Notes: generated from the sequence alone by a model not told the origin. A stretch of 6,521 nt of DNA from Bacillota bacterium (GCA_017420625.1 JAFOIR010000002.1:1-6521); one strand, 5' to 3'; positions 1 to 6,335 are shown, numbered from the stretch's first letter. Translations and numbers: made by a program.

Positions 1-880
1 GCAGATCATGCTCTTTCAGGACTTCGATCAGGGTATCGCCGATCTGATCGGAAATCGGAGCGACACTGACACCCAGTTCTTTCAAAGCTGCGATCTTGTC
101 TCTGGCAGAACCGCCTTTGCCATTGACGACCGCTCCGGCATGTCCCATGCGTTTACCCGGCGGAGCGCTGACTCCGCCAATGAAGGCGACCAGCGGTTTC
201 TCCATATGTTCCTTTGCCCAGGCACAGGCAAGCTGTTCATCCTGCGAACCGATCTCGCCGATCAGCACGATCGCATAGGTTTCTTCATCCTCATTAAATG
301 CTTTCAAAGCATCCAGAAAGTTCGTTCCTTTGATCGGATCCCCGCCGATACCGACAGTCGTACTTTGCCCGATCCCTTTTTTCGATAACTGCTTGATCGT
401 TTCATAGGTCAAAGACCCGGAACGGGAAACGATGCCGATATGACCTTTGAGGTGGATATCCTGAGGCATGATCCCCAGCTTGCATTCATCGACAGAAATA
501 AGGCCGGGACAGTTCGGACCGATCAGACGGGTATGGGAATCCTGCAGACGGTCATGGACTCTGACCATGTCTAATGCAGGAATGTTTTCAGTGATGCAGA
601 CAACCAGGTCCAATCCGGCATCGATCGCTTCGATGATCGAATATGCTGCCGCCACAGGCGGAACGTAAATGATCGTAGCATTCGCACCTGTTTCTTCTTT
701 GGCCGTCTTTGCATCCGCAAAGACCGGAACATCGAAGACAGTCGTTCCCGCTTTCTTGGGATTGGTCCCGGCTACGATTTTCGTACCGTACTTCAGCATC
801 AGTTCCGTGTGCAGTTTCCCCTGCGTTCCGGTAATGCCTTGTACGATGACACGCGTATCCTGATTCACATATATGGACAT
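1..880 (-). CDS. sucD: Succinyl-CoA synthetase (ADP-forming), alpha subunit; 3' end cut by window edge
   Basis: This is the alpha subunit of succinyl-CoA synthetase, which binds CoA and carries the phosphohistidine that passes phosphate between succinyl-CoA and ADP in the cytoplasm. Translating the minus strand gives 293 open codons to the window edge. The family is usually about 290-300 residues, so only a few C-terminal codons should be missing. An N-terminal CoA-binding GITGTQG lies at residues 15-21, GPNCPG at 121-126, GIGGDP at 177-182, and the active-site histidine in GKRMGHAGA is His247. The start ATG (880-878) follows a consensus AAGGAGG (894-888) with 7 nt spacing and shares one base with the sucC stop (TGATG). 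It is the last visible gene of the operon and pairs with sucC. The family call is near certain; succinate as substrate follows from the family. Confidence 0.96.
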   Translation of the reverse strand, partial: MSIYVNQDTRVIVQGITGTQGKLHTELMLKYGTKIVAGTNPKKAGTTVFDVPVFADAKTAKEETGANATIIYVPPVAAAYSIIEAIDAGLDLVVCITENIPALDMVRVHDRLQDSHTRLIGPNCPGLISVDECKLGIMPQDIHLKGHIGIVSRSGSLTYETIKQLSKKGIGQSTTVGIGGDPIKGTNFLDALKAFNEDEETYAIVLIGEIGSQDEQLACAWAKEHMEKPLVAFIGGVSAPPGKRMGHAGAVVNGKGGSARDKIAALKELGVSVAPISDQIGDTLIEVLKEHDL

Positions 881-2049
881 CAGCGTTCCTCCTTCAGCAG
901 TTCACGCATCTTTTCACATGCTTCGATACAGGAGGAAGCCGGATAGATGTTTCCTTTGCAGCTGGCGATATACTCATGCGCTTCCGCATCGCCATTGCCT
1001 TCGACCCGACAGACGACCGGACCCTGATAGTTCGTTTCCATGATCGCTTCGGTGATTCCCTTGGCAATCAGGTTGGTTCTGGCAATGCCTCCGAAAATAT
1101 TGATGATGACACCTTTGATCCCTTTTTCCCGGATGAGAAGCTTGAACGCCTTGTTGGCCCTGACATCATCGACCGAACCGCCCAGATCAAGGAAATTCGC
1201 CGGCTTACATCCGGTATAGTTGATCGTATCCATCGTCGACATGCCCAGACCCGCGCCATTGCAGATGCAGCCGATCTCGCCTCCTAAAGAGACATAGGAC
1301 ATCCCTTCATCGGATGCTTCCGCTTCCAAAGGATTCTCCTCCAGGATATCCCTCATTTCCACATTTTCCGGCTGACGGAACAACGCTCCGGAATCAAACG
1401 ATACTTTCGCATCCAGACAGATCGGTTTTCCATCACAGACTGAGAGAGGATTGACCTCGATCAGACTGCAATCCCGTTGGACAAACAGCGCATAGATCTT
1501 CTTCAGCAAGCCCGTAAAATCCTCAGCGGTCTTGCCGGTAAATCCCAGCTTTTTTGCCAGTTCCATGGCAGCCTTTGTGTCAACGCCTTTATTTGAATCG
1601 ACAGGCATACGCAAAATCGCTTCCGGATCCTTTTCCGCGACTTCTTCGATTTCCATGCCTCCCTCTTTGGAAGCGATGAAAACGCATTTCCCCAGTTTGT
1701 TGTCGATCAAAAGAGACAGATAGTATTCCCTGTCATGCGGGGTCTGTTTCTCGATATACAGCTTGCGGACCGTTTTGCCTTCCGGACCGCTTTGTTTCGT
1801 ATATAATGTCTTGCCAAAGAGCTCTTGGGCAGCCTTTAATGCTTCCTGACTGTCTTCAGCGAGAAGGATCCCCCCGGCTTTGCCTCTTCCGCCGCTATGT
1901 ACCTGCGCCTTGACAACGACCTTCCCTTCCGGAAATTCATGATCCATGATCCGTCTGACATCCTCCAGATCAAAGGCCGGAAAGCCATCCGGCACAGGAA
2001 TGCCATAGTCTCTGAATAGCTGTTTTGCCTGATATTCATGGATATTCAT
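880..2049 (-). CDS. sucC: Succinyl-CoA synthetase (ADP-forming), beta subunit
   Basis: This is the ATP-grasp beta subunit, which binds nucleotide and Mg2+ and partners SucD in making ATP from succinyl-CoA. At 389 aa it is a normal length for the family. The start MNIHEYQAK is typical. Visible motifs are the nucleotide-binding KAQVHSGGRGKAGG (47-60), EVNPL (198-202) with Asn200 and LDAK with Asp213 as likely Mg ligands, NGAGLGM (264-270), PANFLDLGG (283-291) and GGIAR (320-324). Near the C-terminus the common REGTN-type stretch reads RVEGNGDAEAH, a variation rather than damage. ATG at 2049 overlaps the korC stop as ATGA (4 nt), with GAGGT (2060-2056) 6 nt upstream. The stop is at 882-880, one base into sucD. 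Nothing in the sequence separates ADP from GDP use, but most bacterial enzymes use ADP. Confidence 0.96.
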   Translation of the reverse strand: MNIHEYQAKQLFRDYGIPVPDGFPAFDLEDVRRIMDHEFPEGKVVVKAQVHSGGRGKAGGILLAEDSQEALKAAQELFGKTLYTKQSGPEGKTVRKLYIEKQTPHDREYYLSLLIDNKLGKCVFIASKEGGMEIEEVAEKDPEAILRMPVDSNKGVDTKAAMELAKKLGFTGKTAEDFTGLLKKIYALFVQRDCSLIEVNPLSVCDGKPICLDAKVSFDSGALFRQPENVEMRDILEENPLEAEASDEGMSYVSLGGEIGCICNGAGLGMSTMDTINYTGCKPANFLDLGGSVDDVRANKAFKLLIREKGIKGVIINIFGGIARTNLIAKGITEAIMETNYQGPVVCRVEGNGDAEAHEYIASCKGNIYPASSCIEACEKMRELLKEER

Positions 2050-2573
2050 AACGCTACCTCATAGCCTGCCTGAAAGGCCTGCAGATTGATCTCCAGGATC
2101 CTGGCAGGAAGTTTTGTTTTCAGTACCTCCAGCATCTCTTCCGGAGCGATTTTCAACAGTTTCGTCATGACTCCCAATGCCACGATATTGGCACAGATCG
2201 TCTTCCCGGTCGTTTCTTTGGCGATCGCTGTCAACGGAACCTGGTAGGTATGGGGATGATTCAGATCGGCATCTTTGACCAGGTCGCTGTCGACCAGTAT
2301 GATCGTATCCTGGTCGATATCTTCCGTATAGAGATGGTAAGACTGTTCCGACATCGCCAGCAGAAGATCGGGGCAAGTCACTGCCGGATAGCATTCTTCT
2401 TCATCGACGATCAGTTCGCTGCGGCAGGCTCCGCCTCTGGCTTCCGGACCATAGGATTTCAAAAGAACGATCTGCTTATCGGCAATGATTCCATAATAAT
2501 AAGCCATCAGATCCCCGATCAGCATCATTCCTTGACCGCCGGTTCCGGCAAAACGCAACTGAAAATTATCCAT
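2046..2573 (-). CDS. korC: 2-oxoacid:ferredoxin oxidoreductase, gamma subunit
   Basis: This 175-aa subunit forms the gamma domain of a four-subunit 2-oxoacid:ferredoxin oxidoreductase, the domain that contributes to CoA binding and assembly in this enzyme family. The N-terminus has the family glycine motif AGTGGQG (residues 9-15) followed by SYGPEARGG (40-48), and a later NIVALG segment. I chose the ATG at 2573 because a near-perfect AAAGGAGG (2587-2580) sits 6 nt upstream and the protein then begins directly at the conserved domain. The longer open frame from 2636 would add 21 unconserved residues and overlap korB more deeply. It overlaps korB by 8 nt and sucC by 4 nt. The substrate (2-oxoglutarate rather than a branched-chain 2-oxoacid) is inferred from the sucCD neighbours. 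Confidence 0.92.
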   Translation of the reverse strand: MDNFQLRFAGTGGQGMMLIGDLMAYYYGIIADKQIVLLKSYGPEARGGACRSELIVDEEECYPAVTCPDLLLAMSEQSYHLYTEDIDQDTIILVDSDLVKDADLNHPHTYQVPLTAIAKETTGKTICANIVALGVMTKLLKIAPEEMLEVLKTKLPARILEINLQAFQAGYEVAL

Positions 2574-3396
2574 TGGCTGCCTCCTTTGCCTTGGCGATAT
2601 TTTCCGCATAGATATCGCAATACTCCTTGCGATCATCTTTATTGACGAATTCGCCCCAGACGACTTTATTCTCCAGTTCCTCCGTTGAAAGATCCTTTGC
2701 CTTCTGTACGCTGACCAGACGTTCCTTCCAGCGAAGCATCATCTGTCCCGCATCGCCTAAGCGATTCAAACGGCCAAACAGACTCGGACAATCGCTGGCG
2801 CAATCCACGAAGGACAGACCGTGATGCTGAAGCGCTTTTCTGATCAGTTCCTTCATCTGCAACGGATAATAAGTAGCTGCCCTGGCCACATAGGTCGCAC
2901 CGGCACTTTCTGTCAGCTTGCACAGATCAAACGGCGGCTCATAGCTGCCATAGACAGATGTCTTGGTCTGGGAACCGATCGGCGTGGTCGGCGAATACTG
3001 TCCCCCGGTCATGCCATAGTTAGAATTGTTCATGCAGATGATGGTCAGATCGATGTTCCTTCGGCACGCATGGATCAGATGATTCCCGCCGATGCTGGCA
3101 CAGTCGCCATCGCCAGTCAGGACGATCACATGCAAGTCGGGGTTTGCCATCTTCAGACCGGTCGCAAAAGCGATGGCCCTGCCATGATTGGTATGCATGC
3201 AGTCGAAATCCAGATAATTGACTGCTCTTGAGGAACAGCCGATGCCCGAGACAAAGACGACCTTGTCCCGATCCACTCCTAGTTCATCCACAGCCCTTAA
3301 GATGCTCTGCAAGATGATGCCATTGCCGCAGCCTGGGCACCACATCGTCGGCATCTTATCCAATGCCAGATATTTCATATAGATGTCATTGCTCAT
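2566..3396 (-). CDS. korB: 2-oxoacid:ferredoxin oxidoreductase, beta (thiamine pyrophosphate) subunit
   Basis: This 276-aa subunit binds thiamine pyrophosphate and a [4Fe-4S] cluster and carries out decarboxylation with electron transfer to ferredoxin. The TPP signature starts with GDGD (95-98), continues through SIGGNHLIHACRRN and ends with NNSNYGMT (123-130). Cluster ligands are Cys20 and Cys23 in WCPGCG, Cys54 in GIGC, and probably Cys203 in SDCPS, matching the four-cysteine pattern of the 2-oxoacid oxidoreductase beta family. The catalytic features all appear intact. ATG 3396 overlaps the korA end by 11 nt, with a GAGG 9 nt upstream. The stop lies 8 nt inside korC. These overlaps suggest translational coupling that keeps subunit amounts matched. 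2-oxoisovalerate oxidoreductase subunits look similar and cannot be excluded from the protein alone. Confidence 0.94.
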   Translation of the reverse strand: MSNDIYMKYLALDKMPTMWCPGCGNGIILQSILRAVDELGVDRDKVVFVSGIGCSSRAVNYLDFDCMHTNHGRAIAFATGLKMANPDLHVIVLTGDGDCASIGGNHLIHACRRNIDLTIICMNNSNYGMTGGQYSPTTPIGSQTKTSVYGSYEPPFDLCKLTESAGATYVARAATYYPLQMKELIRKALQHHGLSFVDCASDCPSLFGRLNRLGDAGQMMLRWKERLVSVQKAKDLSTEELENKVVWGEFVNKDDRKEYCDIYAENIAKAKEAANG

Positions 3397-4537
3397 ACTT
3401 ATTTGCCTCGATAATCGAATTCAGGATATCGACATCCCGAATCGGGTTGCCGTCATACAGGTTCTTCATGACCAGCTTCTGGCTGCGATCGATATCCTCT
3501 GTTACGACCTGATTGAGCTGGCCGATATTCATTTCTGCTGTCACAATAGCTTTACAGACAAGATTCAGTTTTGAAAAATCATGATGCGGGAAAGGCCACA
3601 TCGTGATCGGACGAAACAGACCTGCCTTGATGCCCATTTCCCTGGCCTTGCGTACCGCTGTCTTGGCACTGCGGGAAGTGATGCCGACCGATACTACGAT
3701 GATATCCGCATCTTCCAGCATATAGTTTTCATATTTCTTGATATGTTCATCATACTCATCATCGATCTTTGCCATCAGATGACCTATCGTGATCTGCAGT
3801 CCGGTCAGATCCTGATTGCTGATCGGAAAACCGGTCTCATCGTGAGTCAGGCCGGAAAGATGCAGATGGTAGCCTTGGCCGAAAGGTGCCAGAGCTTTGA
3901 CCGTACTATCGGCATAATGGAACGGCAGATAGTCTTCTTTGGCGACATCCGGTACAGGTCTATCGATGACTTCGATCTCTTCCGGGGATGGTACATAGAT
4001 CTTCTCTGACATATGGGCCAGGATCGCATCATAAAGCAAGATCACCGGCTGACGGTATTTTTCGCTCAGATTGAAAGCCCGGATCGTTTCCTTATAGATC
4101 TCTTCGATGGAATTAGGCATGATGACCAGATTCGGATGATCTCCATGCGTTCCCCATTTCGTCTGCATGATGTCGGCCTGGGCCGGCAGGGTTGCCGAAC
4201 CGCCGGAAGGACCCTTTCTCATGACATCGACAACGACGCACGGGATCTCGTTCATATAAGCCCAGCCGAGATTCTCTTGCATCAGAGAAAAACCCGGACC
4301 GCTGGTAGCCGTCATCGCCTTCTTGCCCGCACAGCTGGCACCGATCACCGCACCGATCGAAGAGAGTTCATCTTCCATCTGCATAAACACGCCATCGACC
4401 TGAGGCAGCAGTTCGCTGCAGATCTCCGAGATCTCGGTTGCCGGAGTGATCGGATAGCCCGCAAAAAAACGCATCCCGCAAGCGATTGCTGCTTTTGCGC
4501 ACGCCTCATTGCCTGTCATGATCTGATAGTTACCCAT
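3386..4537 (-). CDS. korA: 2-oxoacid:ferredoxin oxidoreductase, alpha subunit
   Basis: This 383-aa alpha subunit forms, with KorB, the catalytic core of the oxidoreductase. It is the stand-alone alpha form without a fused gamma domain, which agrees with a separate korC. Visible motifs are YPITP (28-32) in the pyrimidine-binding domain, the TATSGPGFSLMQENLG stretch (residues 76-91) and RKGPSGG (107-113), followed by a normal C-terminal domain. Two ATGs compete. The one at 4543 has only 3 nt between AGGAG (4551-4547) and itself, whereas the one at 4537 has 9 nt and gives the usual MGNYQIMTGNEA start, so 4537 is preferred. It overlaps the ferredoxin gene by 8 nt and korB by 11 nt. Assignment to 2-oxoglutarate rests on linkage to sucCD; VorB-type branched-chain enzymes share these motifs. 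Confidence 0.93.
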   Translation of the reverse strand: MGNYQIMTGNEACAKAAIACGMRFFAGYPITPATEISEICSELLPQVDGVFMQMEDELSSIGAVIGASCAGKKAMTATSGPGFSLMQENLGWAYMNEIPCVVVDVMRKGPSGGSATLPAQADIMQTKWGTHGDHPNLVIMPNSIEEIYKETIRAFNLSEKYRQPVILLYDAILAHMSEKIYVPSPEEIEVIDRPVPDVAKEDYLPFHYADSTVKALAPFGQGYHLHLSGLTHDETGFPISNQDLTGLQITIGHLMAKIDDEYDEHIKKYENYMLEDADIIVVSVGITSRSAKTAVRKAREMGIKAGLFRPITMWPFPHHDFSKLNLVCKAIVTAEMNIGQLNQVVTEDIDRSQKLVMKNLYDGNPIRDVDILNSIIEANKYEQ

Positions 4538-4724
4538 TGTCATCTTCTCCTATCGTGATCGCAAAATCCGGGCAATGATATTCACATTGCCTGCAACCGA
4601 TACAGGCTTCCTGATCCTTGACCTGTACCGTCTCCTGCTCCAGCTTCAGCACTCCTTTAGGACACAGCGTCACACAGATGCTGCAGCCTTTGCACCAATG
4701 CGTATTGATATTTATTCTTCTCAT
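4530..4724 (-). CDS. korD: 2x[4Fe-4S] ferredoxin-type subunit of 2-oxoacid oxidoreductase (delta)
   Basis: This 64-aa polyferredoxin-like subunit is expected to relay electrons from the KorAB core to free ferredoxin. Two full cluster motifs are present: Cys11, Cys14, Cys17 and Cys21 followed by Pro, and Cys41, Cys44, Cys47 and Cys51 followed by Pro, the standard bacterial 2x[4Fe-4S] layout. The short length is normal for a KorD/VorD subunit. It is the first gene of the operon and overlaps korA by 8 nt. ATG 4724 is preceded by TGGTG (4734-4730) and AGG (4740-4738), which is a weaker ribosome binding site than those downstream. The insertion sequence ends 22 bp upstream of the start codon, so the 5' leader is unusually short and probably not native in full. 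Confidence 0.92.
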   Translation of the reverse strand: MRRININTHWCKGCSICVTLCPKGVLKLEQETVQVKDQEACIGCRQCEYHCPDFAITIGEDDNG

Positions 4725-4742
4725 ATATTCACCATTACCTAT

Positions 4743-4748
4743 ATTATA
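4743..4748 (-). promoter_or_regulatory. Candidate -10 box at the IS/operon junction (possible hybrid promoter)
   Basis: The minus strand reads a perfect TATAAT here, 18 bp upstream of the korD ATG. The first two bases lie inside the IS terminal repeat and the other four in the flank, so insertion may have built this box. At 16-18 bp spacing the -35 position falls in the IS repeat and reads AACTTA or close to it, a poor match to TTGACA. Transcription would start near 4736, leaving about a 12-nt leader. Confidence 0.4.
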
Positions 4749-4774
4749 ACGCTATGTTCATGAAATAAGTTGAT
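4747..4774 (+). repeat. Left terminal inverted repeat of the IS (IRL)
   Basis: It begins TAACGCTATGTTCATG and ends GTTGAT. It is the inverse complement of 5988-6015 with one mismatch (A here, G in the complement of the right copy) across 28 positions. It lies 22 bp upstream of korD. Confidence 0.9.
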
Positions 4775-4784
4775 ACTGTCCAAA
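4770..4784 (+). repeat. Short direct repeat, copy 1 (inside IS left end)
   Basis: TTGATACTGTCCAAA here recurs in the same orientation at 6089-6103 with one change (14 of 15 identical), outside the right end of the IS. TTGATA could also serve as a -35 element for the transposase, though the matching -10 position (4793-4798) is poor. Directly after it, TGTCCA (4777-4782) and TGGACA (4789-4794) can pair as a 6-bp hairpin in the transposase leader. Confidence 0.6.
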
Positions 4785-4799
4785 TTGATGGACAATGTG

Positions 4800-4820
4800 G
4801 TTCTTTGAATTGAAATATCA
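4800..4820 (+). repeat. Subterminal inverted repeat of the IS, left copy
   Basis: GTTCTTTGAA then TTGAAATATCA matches the complement of 5941-5956 (GTTCTTTGAAATATCA) if the left copy has gained a 5-nt TTGAA duplication. Paired subterminal sites like this can be secondary transposase binding sites. The alternative ATG at 4795 lies just before this repeat, which argues that the stretch is cis-acting rather than coding. Confidence 0.6.
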
Positions 4821-4827
4821 TGATGCC

Positions 4828-4836
4828 AGAGAGGTG
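4828..4836 (+). promoter_or_regulatory. Ribosome binding site deciding the transposase start
   Basis: The purine-rich AGAGAGGTG ends 6 nt before the ATG at 4843. The earlier in-frame ATG at 4795 has no comparable site, so 4843 is taken as the start. Confidence 0.65.
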
Positions 4837-4842
4837 CTTTCT

Positions 4843-5916
4843 ATGATAAACAAAGACTTTCTGGAATCCTTATCCCCTGTAGAAATACAGATGGTGCATC
4901 AGTATATCGGCGTATTGTTTAAAGACAGGATCAAAGATGATACATCCAACTTCGACAATCTGAAGGCAGAGAAATGTCCCTGTTGCGGATCCAGGCATTT
5001 TGTAAGGAATGGCCACGATCCAAAATCAGGAAGACAGAGATATATGTGCAAGCAGTGTCATTCCAGTTTCAAGGATTCAACAAACACTTTCTTTTCCCAT
5101 TCCAGAGTAAGCTACAATACCTGGATCACATTCATCGGATGCGAGGTCGTAGGTCTTTCCTTAAGGCAAGAGGAAGCAATATGCGGCGTTTCGAAGACCG
5201 GCTGCTTCAATATGCGTCACAGGCTTTATCACGCGCTAAGCGAGTATCAGGATTCAAGGAAGCTGGAAGGCTTATGTGAAATTGATTGTGCCTATACTTC
5301 CATCAACCTCAAAGGCTGGAAGAGAGATATGCCAAGGCATTCCAAGAAAAGAGGAAAACATAAGCCTGACAAGAACCACAAACAGTTAAGAGGCATCTCT
5401 CATCACAAGATCTGTCTGCTGACCGCGATCGATGAAAATGATCATATTCTGTTCAAGATCGCAGGGACAAGAGAAGAAGATCTTAAGAAATACCAGTCCT
5501 TCGCAGATCGCTTCTGCAAAAAGAGCACATTAATCTGTGATGAGAAGCAAAGCATCGCATGCTTCGTCAGGAAAAATCGTTTCGGCTACGACTATATCCC
5601 GTCCGGTTCATTCAAATCAGATAAAGGAAATACTTTATCTTCCATCAATCAGTTTCATCAGGAATTTTCCGAACTGATCAGAAGGAAACACGGTGTGGGA
5701 ACAAGACATCTGCAGTCCTATATGGACTTCCTGGTCGTTACAAAAGAGCTTAAATATAAACTCGAACTCAAGAAGATGAACACCAGGCTCTATATGGACA
5801 TCATCGACCATCCGATCTTCTGGACAAGCGATGATATCTGCCATATCCCGATGCCTGTTGATGTCTATGAAGTCTACAAGGAATACGGATATGCCGATCC
5901 AAGAAGTCTTTCTTAG
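4843..5916 (+). CDS. IS1595-like family transposase
   Basis: This 357-aa transposase is expected to cut and rejoin the IS ends through an RNase H-like DDE/DDN fold. An N-terminal zinc ribbon is visible, with Cys45 and Cys48 (CPCC) and Cys69 and Cys72 (CKQC). A catalytic core follows: Asp148 in CEIDCAY, Asp233 in LICDEK, and Asn269 or His272 in SINQFHQEF, where family members usually show VNGIExFW. A basic PRHSKKRGK (164-172) and the HGVGTRHLQSYMDFL tail are also typical of IS1595/ISXO2-like enzymes. The start at 4843 is preferred over the in-frame ATG at 4795, because it has a ribosome binding site and the upstream residues overlap repeat DNA. It is transcribed divergently from korD. No stop or frameshift interrupts it. 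Which residue is the third metal ligand is uncertain. Confidence 0.85.
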   Translation: MINKDFLESLSPVEIQMVHQYIGVLFKDRIKDDTSNFDNLKAEKCPCCGSRHFVRNGHDPKSGRQRYMCKQCHSSFKDSTNTFFSHSRVSYNTWITFIGCEVVGLSLRQEEAICGVSKTGCFNMRHRLYHALSEYQDSRKLEGLCEIDCAYTSINLKGWKRDMPRHSKKRGKHKPDKNHKQLRGISHHKICLLTAIDENDHILFKIAGTREEDLKKYQSFADRFCKKSTLICDEKQSIACFVRKNRFGYDYIPSGSFKSDKGNTLSSINQFHQEFSELIRRKHGVGTRHLQSYMDFLVVTKELKYKLELKKMNTRLYMDIIDHPIFWTSDDICHIPMPVDVYEVYKEYGYADPRSLS

Positions 5917-5940
5917 GTATCCGAATATTACTGATATAAG

Positions 5941-5956
5941 TGATATTTCAAAGAAC
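5941..5956 (+). repeat. Subterminal inverted repeat of the IS, right copy
   Basis: TGATATTTCAAAGAAC is the complement of the left subterminal repeat at 4800-4820 apart from a 5-nt gap. It lies 24 bp after the transposase stop and 31 bp before the right terminal repeat. Confidence 0.6.
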
Positions 5957-5987
5957 AAGGAACAATCTGTTTATGAAAATCAGTTAC

Positions 5988-6015
5988 ATCAACCTATTTC
6001 ATGAACATAGCGTTA
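5988..6015 (-). repeat. Right terminal inverted repeat of the IS (IRR)
   Basis: Its plus strand ends GAACATAGCGTTA. The complement matches 4747-4774 at 27 of 28 positions. The following 8 bases (CAAAATAG) show no direct match to the 8 bases left of IRL. Confidence 0.9.
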
Positions 6016-6053
6016 CAAAATAGTTATTTCATATCTTTCTGTCCTTACATAAC

Positions 6054-6059
6054 ATTATA
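6054..6059 (-). promoter_or_regulatory. Candidate displaced native promoter -10 of the kor operon
   Basis: The minus strand reads TATAAT, pointing toward the IS and, beyond it, korD. Removing the IS would put this box about 60 bp upstream of the korD start, a normal leader length. The -35 region is weak (GCACTT at 17 bp), so this is tentative. Downstream on the same strand lies AAGGA followed by ATG AAA TAA, too short to be a credible gene. Confidence 0.25.
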
Positions 6060-6088
6060 ATTTATATACTTCAGTAAAGTGCACCCTA

Positions 6089-6103
6089 TTGATACTGTCT
6101 AAA
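6089..6103 (+). repeat. Short direct repeat, copy 2 (outside IS)
   Basis: TTGATACTGTCTAAA repeats 4770-4784 with one mismatch, in the same orientation. Further right, GAGGTGTTTTCTAT (6175-6188) also resembles the transposase ribosome binding site and start, GAGGTGCTTTCTAT (4831-4844). The two shared blocks in the same order suggest the relic of the 5' end of a related IS. Confidence 0.5.
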
Positions 6104-6290
6104 ATCACCTCAATAAGGTCTATATACGTTTATATGAGGCAGTTTTGCTTCAAAATATAATTCTAGGACTACATGAGGTGTTTTCTATTTCTTATATATC
6201 TATAGTTTTGCCGAGGCATTCCACATGGTTTTTTGTTATTAGATAGATGTTTTTCATTGTTTTATAAGAAGTCGTAAAATGGTCGTATAG

Positions 6291-6316
6291 AAAAGGCACT
6301 TGTTTATAAAAGTGCC
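6291..6316 (-). terminator. Possible intrinsic terminator on the minus strand
   Basis: GGCACTT (6295-6301) pairs with AAGTGCC (6310-6316) around an 8-nt loop. Read on the minus strand the 7-bp stem is followed by TTTT (complement of 6291-6294), so it could end transcripts from the gene at the right edge. The short U-run makes it weak, and a structural role at an element end is also possible. Confidence 0.4.
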
Positions 6317-6319
6317 GAT

Positions 6320-6335
6320 AAATAATGCATTATTT
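6320..6335. repeat. 16-bp perfect palindrome next to the tRNA fragment
   Basis: AAATAATGCATTATTT is its own complement. It lies 13 bp left of the first tRNA-matching base. It could be a protein binding site, for example beside an attachment site, but no protein can be named. Confidence 0.4.

Larger units (their letters stand above)
4747..6015 (+). mobile_element. Insertion sequence, IS1595-like, complete with both ends
   Basis: The element is 1269 bp measured between matching terminal inverted repeats (28 bp, 27 identical). It holds one transposase gene reading away from the kor operon. The repeats continue outward with looser matching: 4739-4746 CTATATTA against CTATTTTG for the complement of 6016-6023. 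The true ends could therefore be up to 8 bp further out on each side. I see no 8-bp target duplication at either choice of end. The gene is full length with no frameshift, so the element may be active. Family assignment rests on the N-terminal zinc ribbon and the DDE-like core, not on a database match. Confidence 0.85.

Noticed and set aside
8..388. A 126-codon plus-strand open frame opposite sucD
   Set aside because: It is antisense to the catalytic region of SucD, including the active-site histidine. No independent coding evidence is seen.
2574..2636. A longer KorC starting at 2636
   Set aside because: The extra 21 residues are unconserved and lie inside korB. A consensus ribosome binding site directly precedes the ATG at 2573, where the conserved domain begins.
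4538..4543. KorA start two codons earlier at 4543
   Set aside because: Only 3 nt separate AGGAG from that ATG, against 9 nt for the ATG at 4537. The difference is two residues and does not affect function.
3581..4558. Plus-strand open frames of 142 and 181 codons opposite korA and korD
   Set aside because: They run opposite clear KorA and KorD motifs, and their sequences are low in recognisable domains and rich in H, R, D and I as expected from antisense reading of these genes.
3386..4724. Operon encoding a branched-chain (2-oxoisovalerate) ferredoxin oxidoreductase
   Set aside because: The subunit motifs allow it, but direct overlap with sucC and sucD favours succinyl-CoA as the product. 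Kept as an alternative in the gene entries.
4795..4842. Transposase start at the ATG at 4795
   Set aside because: The upstream 16 codons overlap a subterminal inverted repeat and lack a ribosome binding site; 4843 has one.
5635..5958. A 107-codon open frame antisense to the transposase 3' end
   Set aside because: It lies opposite a well-conserved transposase domain, has no ribosome binding site I could find and no recognisable motifs. It is best read as a shadow frame.
6102..6184. Riboswitch or structured RNA built on CACCTCA / TGAGGTG
   Set aside because: The pairing arms are only 7 bp and 61 bp apart in AT-rich DNA, with no gene just downstream to control.
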